Shown here: piece by piece, positions 34,357-42,375 of the stretch
How the letters are laid out: the number at the start of each line of letters is the position of its first letter
Numbering within the stretch: position 1 is the first letter of the stretch
Source of the DNA: Microscillaceae bacterium
GTDB taxonomy: Bacteria; Bacteroidota; Bacteroidia; Cytophagales; Microscillaceae
Direction of reading: 5' to 3'
Length of the DNA: 64,000 nt
NCBI GenBank assembly: GCA_011390205.1
Contig: JAABSX010000006.1
Coordinates: 1 to 64,000, forward strand
Translations under genes and position numbers: made by a program
Notes under the pieces: model-generated
The model's database searches: none
The model's input: only the letters and a program-made list of their open reading frames with translations
Told to the model about the DNA's origin: nothing

Positions 34357-35898
34357 TTACACAAAATCAACAGGAATTTTATAAGTAGGGTCTTCTAAGA
34401 TATTCACTTCTATGAGCTTGTCCGCATTCTGGAGCAGTTGGCGGCAGTCACCGCTGAGGTGTCTGAGATGCACTATTTTATCTACCTTGGCATAGCGTTC
34501 GGTGATTTTATTGACAGCATCTATGGCACTCATATCTGCAATGCGGCTTTCTTTGAAATCAATAATAATCTCATTGGGGTCATTTAGCACATCAAATTTT
34601 TCGGCAAAGGCAGTGGTAGAGCCAAAGAAAAGAGGCCCATAGATTTCATAATGTTTTACTCCTTGCTCGTCTATGTATTTTCTGGCTCGGATTCTCTTGG
34701 CACTTTCCCAAGCAAATACCAAGGCGGAGATAATCACACCTATCAAGACAGCCAAGGCAAGATTGTGCAAAAAGACGGTAACAATCATCACAAGCATCAT
34801 CACCAAAATATCGTGCCTGGGCATCTTGTTTAAAGCTTTTACGCTGACCCATTCAAAAGTGCCAATGGCTACCATAATCATCAAACCAGTGAGTGCAGCC
34901 ATAGGCACTTGCTCTATCAGGCTTGAGCCAAACATGATAAAAAACAAGAGCATCACAGAGGCTACTATCCCTGAAAGACGGGCTCTAGCACCCGCAGAGA
35001 TGTTAATCAGACTTTGCCCTATCATCGCACAGCCGCCCATTCCTGAGAACAGACCCGTTATGAAGTTGGCTAGGCCTTGTGCTACAGCTTCTTTGTTGCC
35101 CCAGCCACGTGTTTCTGTGATTTCATCTATGAGATTGAGTGTAAGCAAGCTCTCTATCAAGCCCACACCAGCCACTATGAAGGCATAAGGGAAAATAATC
35201 TGTAAGGTTTCAAAAGTAAAAGGTACATTGGGAATGTGAAAAGGGGGAAAACCACCTTGAATAGAGGCAATATCGCCTACATTTTTGGTATCAATGCCGA
35301 AGCCCAAAACTATACCGAAGACTGTCAAAATAGCCACCAATGAAGCAGGAACTGCCTTGGTGATTTTGGGCAAGCCCCAGATAATAGCCATCGTCAAGAG
35401 GACCAAGCCAAGCATAGAAAGGAGAGGGCCTCCTGTGAGCCACTGTAGGCTACCGTCTGTAGTCGTGAATTTAAACTGGTCTAGTTGTGAGAGAAAAATC
35501 ACAATCGCCAAGCCATTCACAAAGCCATACATCACAGGGTGAGGCACTAGTCGGATAAATTTACCTAAACGAAAAACTCCTGCCAGCATTTGAATAATCC
35601 CTGCAAGCACTACCGTGGCAAAAATATACTCTACACCATGTGATTTAGAAAGGGCTATAATCACCACAGCTATAGCTCCCGTAGCACCCGAAATCATGCC
35701 TGGGCGGCCTCCAAAAACAGAGGTAATCAAGCCTATACTAAATGCAGCATACAAGCCAGTAAGGGGGGATAAATCGGCAATGATAGAAAAGGCTACCGCC
35801 TCGGGTATCAGTGCCATTGCTACGGTCAGCCCCGATAAGATTTCTATTTTATAATCTACTTTTTGTTTAAAGTCAAATAAGTTAAAGTATTTCTTCAT
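34357..35898 (-). CDS. SulP/SLC26 family anion permease
   Basis: 513 residues: about 12-14 membrane helices (1-395) with family motifs ALIPEAVAFSIIADLSPLTGLYAA, FGGRPGMISGATGAIAVV and GGCAMIGQSLINISAGARARLSG, then a cytosolic STAS domain (about 410-510) with IIIDFKESRIADMSAIDAV. SulP proteins carry sulfate or bicarbonate. Sulfate fits the SLC13 and cysN genes in the window; bicarbonate fits the carbonic anhydrase gene 10 kb away. It has an own promoter (36001-36031) and terminator (34259-34300). Confidence 0.92.
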   Translation of the reverse strand: MKKYFNLFDFKQKVDYKIEILSGLTVAMALIPEAVAFSIIADLSPLTGLYAAFSIGLITSVFGGRPGMISGATGAIAVVIIALSKSHGVEYIFATVVLAGIIQMLAGVFRLGKFIRLVPHPVMYGFVNGLAIVIFLSQLDQFKFTTTDGSLQWLTGGPLLSMLGLVLLTMAIIWGLPKITKAVPASLVAILTVFGIVLGFGIDTKNVGDIASIQGGFPPFHIPNVPFTFETLQIIFPYAFIVAGVGLIESLLTLNLIDEITETRGWGNKEAVAQGLANFITGLFSGMGGCAMIGQSLINISAGARARLSGIVASVMLLFFIMFGSSLIEQVPMAALTGLMIMVAIGTFEWVSVKALNKMPRHDILVMMLVMIVTVFLHNLALAVLIGVIISALVFAWESAKRIRARKYIDEQGVKHYEIYGPLFFGSTTAFAEKFDVLNDPNEIIIDFKESRIADMSAIDAVNKITERYAKVDKIVHLRHLSGDCRQLLQNADKLIEVNILEDPTYKIPVDFV

Positions 35899-36000
35899 AT
35901 TTTTAAAGGGTTTGTTTTTAAAAAGAATGGAGCTTTTTTTAGTAGTTGTTTGCTATAAAAAACTCCTTTGAGCAGGGTAGCATATTTTTTTAATAGGATG

Positions 36001-36031
36001 CAAAGCTACAAAAAGCTGAATGACAAACAAA
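36001..36031 (-). promoter_or_regulatory. Promoter of the SulP gene
   Basis: On the minus strand TTTG (36031-36028), 19-nt spacer, TAGCTTTG (36008-36001); a full consensus match. The leader to the ATG at 35898 is about 95 nt. The 309-bp gap 35899-36207 holds only this promoter and the terminator at 36131-36174. Confidence 0.7.
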
Positions 36032-36130
36032 TTTAATTTGGATTAAAGTAAGACAGAAGTGCTAATTCAATAACATGTAATGTATTTTTCTAATAGCTAG
36101 TTAGATTATTAGGGTTTAGTTTGAAGGCAT

Positions 36131-36174
36131 AAAAAAACCCATTCTCAAAAAATGTACTTTTTGAGAATGGGTTT
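36131..36174 (-). terminator. Strong intrinsic terminator
   Basis: A perfect 17-bp stem (36135-36151 with 36158-36174), 6-nt loop, then seven T residues on the minus strand. It ends the transcript of the gene at 36208-36684. Confidence 0.9.
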
Positions 36175-36207
36175 CACTATTCTAAGAAAGGCTTTTAGAG
36201 AAGAAAA

Positions 36208-36684
36208 TCAAGGCATTTTTAGCTCGTCAATCAATGTCAATATTTGATTTTTTTCCTTTAAATCAAGATACACAGTCTCCAAATCTTTTTCGGAGGAGTG
36301 TATAACCACCTTTTCACAGCCATGCCCCGAGAGGATAAGCGTAATGTGTTGCTTTTTTTTCTTGGCGAAGGTCAGGGCATACTTGGCATTCATGGGGCAG
36401 CTTTTTTTAGAACCTATCACATAGCTTTCGGTATCAAGCACTGCTGTTTTGAGTTTCTCTGTCAGGTCTTCGGCAAGGGTATCTATTTTTAAGACCTCAT
36501 AATCGTGGAGATACTCCTTTGATGAATCTTGAGTGCTAGGCTCTGTGGGCTGTGCGGCTATTTCTGAGAGGATGACTTCTTTGGTATGCGTAATGATGTC
36601 AGTATGTTTTTTGAATATTGGGTGTTCATCTTGGCAGGTCATCATAGCAAAGAGTGAGATGATAGCAATGCTTATTAGCTTCAT
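36208..36684 (-). CDS. Hypothetical exported protein (possible lipoprotein)
   Basis: 158 residues. The N-terminus MKLISIAIISLFAMMTCQD is a short signal with Cys17 in a weak lipobox (MMTC). The mature part has charged helices, then a compact C-terminal half with KKKKQHITLILSGHGCEKVVIHSSEKDL, in which two Cys (SCPM and GHGC) could form a disulfide. No family recognised. It follows the caspase-like gene by 75 bp on the same strand and ends at a strong terminator, so the two may form an operon. Confidence 0.65.
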   Translation of the reverse strand: MKLISIAIISLFAMMTCQDEHPIFKKHTDIITHTKEVILSEIAAQPTEPSTQDSSKEYLHDYEVLKIDTLAEDLTEKLKTAVLDTESYVIGSKKSCPMNAKYALTFAKKKKQHITLILSGHGCEKVVIHSSEKDLETVYLDLKEKNQILTLIDELKMP

Positions 36685-36759
36685 AAGTTTTTTGATTTTA
36701 AGAATTGATGAAGAGCCCTCGCTGAGCTGAGTCTAGCAAGGGCGTATATGGGATATTTT

Positions 36760-38121
36760 TTATTTTTGAGAGATTTTGATGTAATGCAATGGCGTTTGGG
36801 TTTGGCATCCATTACAGTTTTTGATTTTGTAGTCAGTGTTTTTATTGGTATTCTGGATAATTCTTTGCCAACTAGGCACATCTGAGCGCATGTAGCCTAT
36901 TTCTTCTTTGAGAGATTGTAAAAAACTGAGGGTAAAGAAGCCCCCATTAGAATTACACCAAGCGTATTGACCAGGGCTGCTTCCCGTAAAAATCATCGTG
37001 CCACTGCTGTCTAAGAATAGCTTTTTGAGCTTGCCAATCTCAGCCCCTTGAAATGAGCGGCTTGCCATAAAAGTAGTGCTAGTAAATTGGTTTCTGCCCA
37101 CATCTGAGTTACAGCAGTCACTCATCACTAGGTTAAGTCTGCCACCTTTGCCCACCACAGTATGATAGACTTGCGAGAGGGAAAGGCTTGTCTGTTCGCT
37201 GAGTTGAGTGTATTCAGAGTAGCGCATGTCTAGCTGTGGGTATTGGTCTGTCTGGTCAGAGAATCGGTAGCCGTGCCCACTATAATAAAACACAACTACA
37301 TCCGTGCTTTTTACAGACATTTCTTTGAGTGCTTTTTCTACATTGGCTTTGGTGAAGTTTTCTCCATTGACGATGTACTTTTTGAAGGGCATGCCTACGG
37401 CTCTTGAGATTTCACGAAACTCAGTTTCTATGGTTCTTTGATCAACTGCACAGCTTTGTCCTATATCAGGGATTTCAGTATTGACTGCCATCAAAAGGTG
37501 AAGTGTAGATTTAGAGGCATCTATCTGCCCTGAGTTGGTATTGGTATTGGTGTTATTGTTTGTGCTTTGCTGGCTTGTGTTGGCGGCATTCATACGCAGG
37601 AGGGCTTTGTATTGATCTTCTCCACTTCCAAAAAACTGCCTGAGGTAGGTCGGGGTCAGTTCGCTGGCGGTGATTTCTCTGTAAGAATCTGCCAATAAGA
37701 TGTTTTCTTCATTAAAGTGAGGGTCATCGGTTACATAAGGCTCATTGTGAGATTCCTCCTCATTCCACATCCATATAAAGTGGTCAGGGTTATAGCTTGC
37801 CCCTTTGGCTGCTTCGGTGATAAAAGTTGGGCTACTGCCCACCATAATAAAATAATTGTAGCCATCTTCTTCTTCGATGACAGATTGGTATTTTACATCT
37901 ACTACATTGTATTTATTTTGGTATGTATAGCCAATACGCATATACGCATCTTGTTCATTAAAATAGACCAAGAATGCTTTGTAAGAAACATCGGCTGCCT
38001 TAAAGGTGATTTCATAAAGGGATTGTGCAGATAAATTGGATGAAAGTGTCAGCAAGCACAAAAGTAAGAAGGCAGAAAATGCCTGAGAAGATTTGGAGAT
38101 GATTCGGTAAAATATGGACAT
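36760..38121 (-). CDS. Secreted caspase-family (C14-like) protein with own N-terminal domain
   Basis: 453 residues from ATG 38121. Signal peptide (about 1-33, ending LSAQ), a beta-rich N-terminal domain (about 35-170) of unknown family, an Asn/Thr-rich linker (TNNNTNTNTNSG near 190), and a caspase-like domain (about 210-440). The His is in VFYYSGHGYR and the nucleophile Cys in VMSDCCNSD. Bacterial C14-type proteins cut after specific residues and in some cases need Ca2+. Here the export signal puts the protease outside the cytosol. The next gene downstream encodes a small exported protein. Confidence 0.88.
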   Translation of the reverse strand: MSIFYRIISKSSQAFSAFLLLCLLTLSSNLSAQSLYEITFKAADVSYKAFLVYFNEQDAYMRIGYTYQNKYNVVDVKYQSVIEEEDGYNYFIMVGSSPTFITEAAKGASYNPDHFIWMWNEEESHNEPYVTDDPHFNEENILLADSYREITASELTPTYLRQFFGSGEDQYKALLRMNAANTSQQSTNNNTNTNTNSGQIDASKSTLHLLMAVNTEIPDIGQSCAVDQRTIETEFREISRAVGMPFKKYIVNGENFTKANVEKALKEMSVKSTDVVVFYYSGHGYRFSDQTDQYPQLDMRYSEYTQLSEQTSLSLSQVYHTVVGKGGRLNLVMSDCCNSDVGRNQFTSTTFMASRSFQGAEIGKLKKLFLDSSGTMIFTGSSPGQYAWCNSNGGFFTLSFLQSLKEEIGYMRSDVPSWQRIIQNTNKNTDYKIKNCNGCQTQTPLHYIKISQK

Positions 38122-38381
38122 TGGGTGTGACAAATTAAGTAAATAGTTTATTTAGTTAGAACAGATTCTTATGCTTCAACGATATATCTATTTATTTAGA
38201 TGTAAAAACAATGATATTTTTTAGGATTTTTAGAATGAACTAGTTTCCCGTTAATCATCAGTAACAGCATTGATTTCATACACTGACAACTGTAAACTAT
38301 TTTGAGTGTCCAGACCAGACTTTGCCAATTACTTACACTCAAACACAAAATAAAGTTTTGAAATTAGCCTTGGTTTAAGTG

Positions 38382-38666
38382 CTAGTTTCCTGCCAAAGGA
38401 GACCCAAAAATACCCACTGCAAGCTCAACCCAAGTAAGACATAAAATCATAAATACTGCCAAAGAGAGGGCAATTCGGTACGGAGTACTTTTTGTTTTTC
38501 TGATAATAAGCTCAATTCCCAAGCCTGTGCTTGATAAAAGCAGGGCTGCCACCACAAAATCAAACAAAGTCCAATGGACTTCATCCGTAAATTTCATTGC
38601 TATAAAAGGAATAAGCAACAGGGCTGAAACAACCAAAAGAATAGACAGAAATCGGTGATTTCTCAT
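38382..38666 (-). CDS. Small membrane protein (three helices)
   Basis: 94 residues with three hydrophobic helices (about 6-25, 34-53 and 64-87). It resembles common uncharacterised Bacteroidota membrane proteins of this size; no function known. A -7 element (complement of CAAATGTA, 38724-38717) lies 50 nt before its start, but without the partner box. Confidence 0.65.
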   Translation of the reverse strand: MRNHRFLSILLVVSALLLIPFIAMKFTDEVHWTLFDFVVAALLLSSTGLGIELIIRKTKSTPYRIALSLAVFMILCLTWVELAVGIFGSPLAGN

Positions 38667-38833
38667 GTGTAAAAAGGTTTTATAATTTCAAGTATGACAC
38701 ACTCCTAAGGTAAATACAAATGTAGCAAAAGGATTTGAATTATAGTCATGTTCCTTTGTTAAAAAATGTAAAAAACACAGAATGCAGCAAATCAGCCAAG
38801 AGTGATAATTACAGAAAGAAGAAGTCTTTGTAT

Positions 38834-39859
38834 CTAAAGCGCCAACAAAAAACGCATAGTATCCACTCCATCGGCATAGTCCCAGAGTTCGGGGCTTTGT
38901 GCCTTGCCAAAGGGGATGCTTTCAGGGTAGCTGCCGTCTTTACTTACGATGACCTGGATTTTTTCTTTGAGGGGTGCAAGTTTCATTTTGAGGTCAATGT
39001 CATCTTGATAAAATTCATAATAAAGATTGGCAGTAGGAGAGGAGAGTCCTGTATGCTGATGCAAAAGCAAGAATCCATTGTCAAAATAAGGGTCTTGATT
39101 AAGTGAGAGTACAGCCCTGTGGTAGTCATAGTTATTGCTGTACTTGTTATGAGCTCTGAGGCGGTCTGCCCAATACTCCCAGTGTGGGTATAGCTGTGTG
39201 GGTTCATAGCCTTCGGGCAGATATACTTTGGCTACATTTCGGCAGCCTAGCCCAAAATAACTAAAGATGTCATCCCCCAGATTTTCAAGTTCTTCGGGGC
39301 TTTCATTTCCTTGAATGATTGCCAAAGAATGGCGATTTTGTCGGATAATGTTGGGCTTATTGCCAAAATAAAACTCAAAATAGCGGGCAGTGTTATCGCT
39401 CCCTGTTGCCATGTATGCCTCTGCGTCATTTAGCCTATCTATAAAATTAATCTGAGGCTTGAATGCAGGTTCTATCTCGAGCAGCAGGGCAGCCACGCCT
39501 TGCATCAGTACCTCATCCTGAGAGCTAAGTTTTGCCATGAGATGATGCCCACTCATCAACACACTCAAAAAATCGTGAAAACCTACTAGAGGGATATTAC
39601 CAGCCATCACCACACCCACTTTGGAGAATCTGTGACGAGGAGACTGTAAAGAAGAATACTGTGCTACCCAAGCCTCCAGTTTTTCTTTGTTTAGATAGTG
39701 CTGCCTGATTCCTTCTAGGGCTGTCTTGATATTTTCTTTAGAAAACCAGCGGTTGTGCACTTCGGCTTTCTGAATCAATGCCTGTATATGGTCTTGTGAA
39801 AAATCACAGAGGGCTTCTCCTAATTGTACAAAGGCCTTAATTTTTTGTGCTAAATTCAT
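38834..39859 (-). CDS. Acyl-CoA reductase (LuxC-like)
   Basis: 341 residues of the LuxC/aldehyde-dehydrogenase-related acyl-CoA reductase family. The conserved Cys that takes the acyl group is in SYFGLGCRNVAK (about residue 215). GVVMAGNIPLVGFHDFLSVL is the cofactor-site segment seen in Bacteroidota members. They are presumed to reduce acyl-CoA to aldehyde with NAD(P)H. It is divergent from a dicluster ferredoxin gene, an arrangement that I recall as common in this phylum and that hints at a linked redox task. Confidence 0.85.
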   Translation of the reverse strand: MNLAQKIKAFVQLGEALCDFSQDHIQALIQKAEVHNRWFSKENIKTALEGIRQHYLNKEKLEAWVAQYSSLQSPRHRFSKVGVVMAGNIPLVGFHDFLSVLMSGHHLMAKLSSQDEVLMQGVAALLLEIEPAFKPQINFIDRLNDAEAYMATGSDNTARYFEFYFGNKPNIIRQNRHSLAIIQGNESPEELENLGDDIFSYFGLGCRNVAKVYLPEGYEPTQLYPHWEYWADRLRAHNKYSNNYDYHRAVLSLNQDPYFDNGFLLLHQHTGLSSPTANLYYEFYQDDIDLKMKLAPLKEKIQVIVSKDGSYPESIPFGKAQSPELWDYADGVDTMRFLLAL

Positions 39860-39921
39860 AATGCGTAATAATAATCAAAGTTTTTTAAAAAATAACTGAT
39901 GTTTAAGACTAATAATCTTTT

Positions 39922-39929
39922 TATTTTTG
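39922..39929 (+). promoter_or_regulatory. Possible -7 promoter element of the ferredoxin gene
   Basis: TATTTTTG matches TAnnTTTG; about 80 nt before the ATG. The upstream box is not clear. Confidence 0.35.
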
Positions 39930-39996
39930 TTGATAATTTGAAACAAAAAATAGTAAGTTAGATTTACTTAATGTAAAAGTACTCAACGAAAACAAA

Positions 39997-40010
39997 AGGA
40001 GGAAATAACT
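39997..40010 (+). promoter_or_regulatory. Canonical Shine-Dalgarno site of the ferredoxin gene
   Basis: AGGAGG at 39997-40002, 8 nt before the ATG at 40011. Such perfect sites are unusual in Bacteroidota, and I see no comparable one before most other genes here. It fixes the start codon. Confidence 0.75.
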
Positions 40011-40361
40011 ATGGCAATCATGATAACTGATGAGTGTATCAACTGTGGAGCTTGCGAACCCGAATGCCCCAATACTGCTATTTATGAAGGCGGTGTAGAG
40101 TGGCGATGGGGTGATGGCACAAGCCTCACAGAAGTAGAAATGGGTGATGGCACTGTAGTGGCATCAAGCGAACCTATGGAACCTGTTTCAGATGAATTTT
40201 ATTACATTGTTTCTGATAAATGTACCGAATGCATGGGGTTTCATGAAGAGCCGCAATGTGCAGCAGTCTGCCCTGTAGATTGCTGTGTAGAAGACCCTGA
40301 GTATAGAGAATCTGAGGAAGACCTACTCACCAAAAAATCTTGGATGCACGAAGAGGCTTAA
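40011..40361 (+). CDS. Dicluster 4Fe-4S ferredoxin
   Basis: 116 residues. Cluster I ligands are C9, C12, C15 and C19 ([12 protein letters not shown]). Cluster II is in the second half: C-x2-C, then a widened [10 protein letters not shown] spacing and [10 protein letters not shown], the Allochromatium-type pattern with an insertion between the second and third Cys. An acidic insert of about 35 residues separates the two. It is an electron carrier for cytosolic redox enzymes. A strong SD site and a strong terminator suggest high expression. Divergent acyl-CoA reductase gene next door. Confidence 0.93.
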   Translation: MAIMITDECINCGACEPECPNTAIYEGGVEWRWGDGTSLTEVEMGDGTVVASSEPMEPVSDEFYYIVSDKCTECMGFHEEPQCAAVCPVDCCVEDPEYRESEEDLLTKKSWMHEEA

Positions 40362-40383
40362 ACAATAATTTAATAATCATCTT

Positions 40384-40424
40384 AAATCCTTCTAAGAGAA
40401 AACATCTCAGAAGGATTTTTTTAT
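40384..40424 (+). terminator. Intrinsic terminator after the ferredoxin gene
   Basis: AAATCCTTCT (40384-40393) pairs with AGAAGGATTT (40409-40418), with extra AGAG/CTC pairing inside, followed by a T-rich tract. Confidence 0.85.
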
Positions 40425-40610
40425 TTTCAGGAAACTTGAAATCAACTCCAGAAACCAGTGTGCAATGCGATGCTCATTTTAAAACTCATACTTTTATTGC
40501 CCCATTATCCAACGTTCAGAAGGACTTTTACCTTGACAATGGTTTATTTTCAATAAGCTGTTTTGGAGCTAGATACGGCAGACTATAGCCCGATGTTACA
40601 GACTAAACAC
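40425..40610. other. Non-coding spacer between two terminators
   Basis: An open frame crosses here in the ferredoxin direction (to 40588), but it starts inside the ferredoxin gene, runs through the terminator hairpin and has no coding character. I see no gene or site. Confidence 0.5.
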
Positions 40611-40638
40611 AAAAAAACCAGACTCAATCTGAATCTGG
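40611..40638 (-). terminator. Terminator of amtB
   Basis: CCAGACTCA (40618-40626) with TGAATCTGG (40630-40638), one mismatch, 3-nt loop; seven T residues follow on the minus strand. Confidence 0.75.
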
Positions 40639-40687
40639 ATTTTCATCAATTATACCTAAAATTAAAAACTAAACTATAAACAAACCA

Positions 40688-42007
40688 TTAGCTCGTGTGA
40701 ATATTAAATCCACGCTCCCCATGGTAAGCTTCATCCAGACCAGTGGCTTCCATAGATTCATCTACCCTTGCCCCCCCTGTAATCAAAGAGCTAATAAAAT
40801 AAACCACAGAGGTAGCAATCGCTGAGTAAGCCACGACCACCACTACTGCGACTAGCTGTACGCCTACTTGACTTGCATTGCCATATAAAAGGCCTGCCGC
40901 ATCAGGGTTAATGGCGGGGTTTGCGAATATGCCCGTAGCAATAGAACCCCAAATTCCGACCAAGCCATGAATGCCAAAGGCATCTAATGTATCATCATAT
41001 TTAAGTAAATGTTTTAGTTTGATAGACCCATAATAGCCTACTATGCCAGAGATGAGCCCAATCGCCAATGCACCACTTACACTCACGAAGCCGCAGGCAG
41101 GAGTAATACCCACTAGACCTGATACAGCACCCGAAGCTACCCCCAAAAGGCTCGGCTTCTTGTTGCTCAACCGCTCTATCATTATCCAAGAAAGTCCTCC
41201 TATGCTTGCTGCTACATTCGTAACCAACAAAGCATTGGCAGCCGTACTATTTGCACCCAAAGCACTTCCTGCATTGAACCCAAACCAGCCAAACCAAAGA
41301 AGGGCAGACCCGATGACCGTCAGTGTCAGGGATAAAGGCATATCACCTCCATTGCCAAAGCTTTTGCGCTTGCCCAAAAGCAAGGCCAGCACAAGACCTG
41401 CTACACCTGCATTGATGTGAATGACTGTACCACCCGCAAAATCTAGCTCACCACTGTTGCTCAAAAAGCCTCCGCCCCAGACCCAGTGCGTAATCGGGCT
41501 ATAGACTATCAGCACCCACAAAAAGGAAAAAACCAACCAAAATGAAAATTTTACCCGCTCTACAATGGAGCCACTCACAATGGCAACCGCTATGGCAGCA
41601 AATGTGCCTTGGAAAACCACAAACAGCAAGGTAGGGATAGAAGTACCACTGGCGATGTCATCTATTTTTATGTTCTCAAGCATTAATCCACTGAATGAAC
41701 CAATGAAGGCATTGCCCTCTCCGAAAGCTAAAGAATAGCCAATCATCACCCAAGCCACAGAAGCCACACAAAAAGAGACATAGCTCATCCCCACCGTGTT
41801 GAGTGCTGTTTTGCTGTGTGAGAGCCCCCCATAAAAGAGTGCCAGGCCTGCGGGAGTCATCAGCATCACCATAGCAGTGGCTATGAGCATCCAGGCGGTA
41901 TCGCCTGCATTGAGCTGAGGAGCTGGGCCAGTTTCTTGCCCAAAGGCAAGCCCTGAAAATAAGACAAATCCAAGGGATAAGGTGATTTTGTGTAGAATAT
42001 TTTTCAT
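40688..42007 (-). CDS. amtB: Ammonium transporter (Amt family)
   Basis: 439 residues: a Sec signal peptide (1-24, ending AFGQE) and 11 membrane helices. Motifs are TPAGLALFYGGLSH, VVFQGTFAAIAVAIVSGSIVER, FAGGTVIHINAGVAGLVLALLLGKR (first conserved His of the pore) and DAFGIHGLVGIWGSI (second His). It moves ammonium or ammonia into the cell. No glnK/PII gene is attached, although amtB and glnK are often paired. The GSIII gene lies upstream in the same direction but is separated by its own terminator. A hairpin in the leader (42022-42055) may regulate it. Confidence 0.95.
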   Translation of the reverse strand: MKNILHKITLSLGFVLFSGLAFGQETGPAPQLNAGDTAWMLIATAMVMLMTPAGLALFYGGLSHSKTALNTVGMSYVSFCVASVAWVMIGYSLAFGEGNAFIGSFSGLMLENIKIDDIASGTSIPTLLFVVFQGTFAAIAVAIVSGSIVERVKFSFWLVFSFLWVLIVYSPITHWVWGGGFLSNSGELDFAGGTVIHINAGVAGLVLALLLGKRKSFGNGGDMPLSLTLTVIGSALLWFGWFGFNAGSALGANSTAANALLVTNVAASIGGLSWIMIERLSNKKPSLLGVASGAVSGLVGITPACGFVSVSGALAIGLISGIVGYYGSIKLKHLLKYDDTLDAFGIHGLVGIWGSIATGIFANPAINPDAAGLLYGNASQVGVQLVAVVVVVAYSAIATSVVYFISSLITGGARVDESMEATGLDEAYHGERGFNIHTS

Positions 42008-42021
42008 GTTTTTACTTTTTT

Positions 42022-42055
42022 TAAAAATAAATAGACCTATGAAATAGGTCTATTT
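42022..42055 (-). promoter_or_regulatory. Perfect leader hairpin before amtB (possible attenuator)
   Basis: A 12-bp perfect stem (42029-42040 with 42044-42055) and 3-nt loop lies 22 nt before the amtB start codon. On the transcript it is followed by TATTTTTA-type U-rich sequence, so it looks like an intrinsic terminator inside the 5' leader. It may be an attenuator or a block to ribosome access. Confidence 0.55.
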
Positions 42056-42293
42056 ACGAATCAAAAATTTTTAAAACTCTATTATTTTAGCAGAAGTAGG
42101 TTCTTTTTAAGACCTCTTGATGTAAAATTAGCAAAAAAAATAAAAAAGCAAGGCTTTATAGCTTTATTCAATTATTTTTTTGTGAGAGTATTTTACTAAA
42201 TTGACTTATATGAAGATTTTATTATAAAATAACTACTTACTAAGAATAATCTTCTTCTTACAACATATACACAAAATAATAAGGAAGGCTTCT

Positions 42294-42332
42294 AAACAAA
42301 AAAAGAGTACTTATTTATTTAAGTACTCTTTT
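42294..42332 (-). terminator. Terminator of the GSIII gene
   Basis: A perfect 13-bp stem (42301-42313 with 42320-42332), 6-nt loop, then a T-rich stretch on the minus strand, 44 nt past the stop codon at 42376. The 368-bp gap 42008-42375 contains this, the amtB leader hairpin, and presumably the amtB promoter, which I could not place. Confidence 0.85.
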
Positions 42333-42375
42333 GAATTATTTTGAGATAAGGGCTTCATTTACGAAGCTTTGTTTT

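Noticed and set aside
40340-40588. 82-codon frame after the ferredoxin
   Set aside because: Starts inside the ferredoxin gene and runs through a strong terminator.
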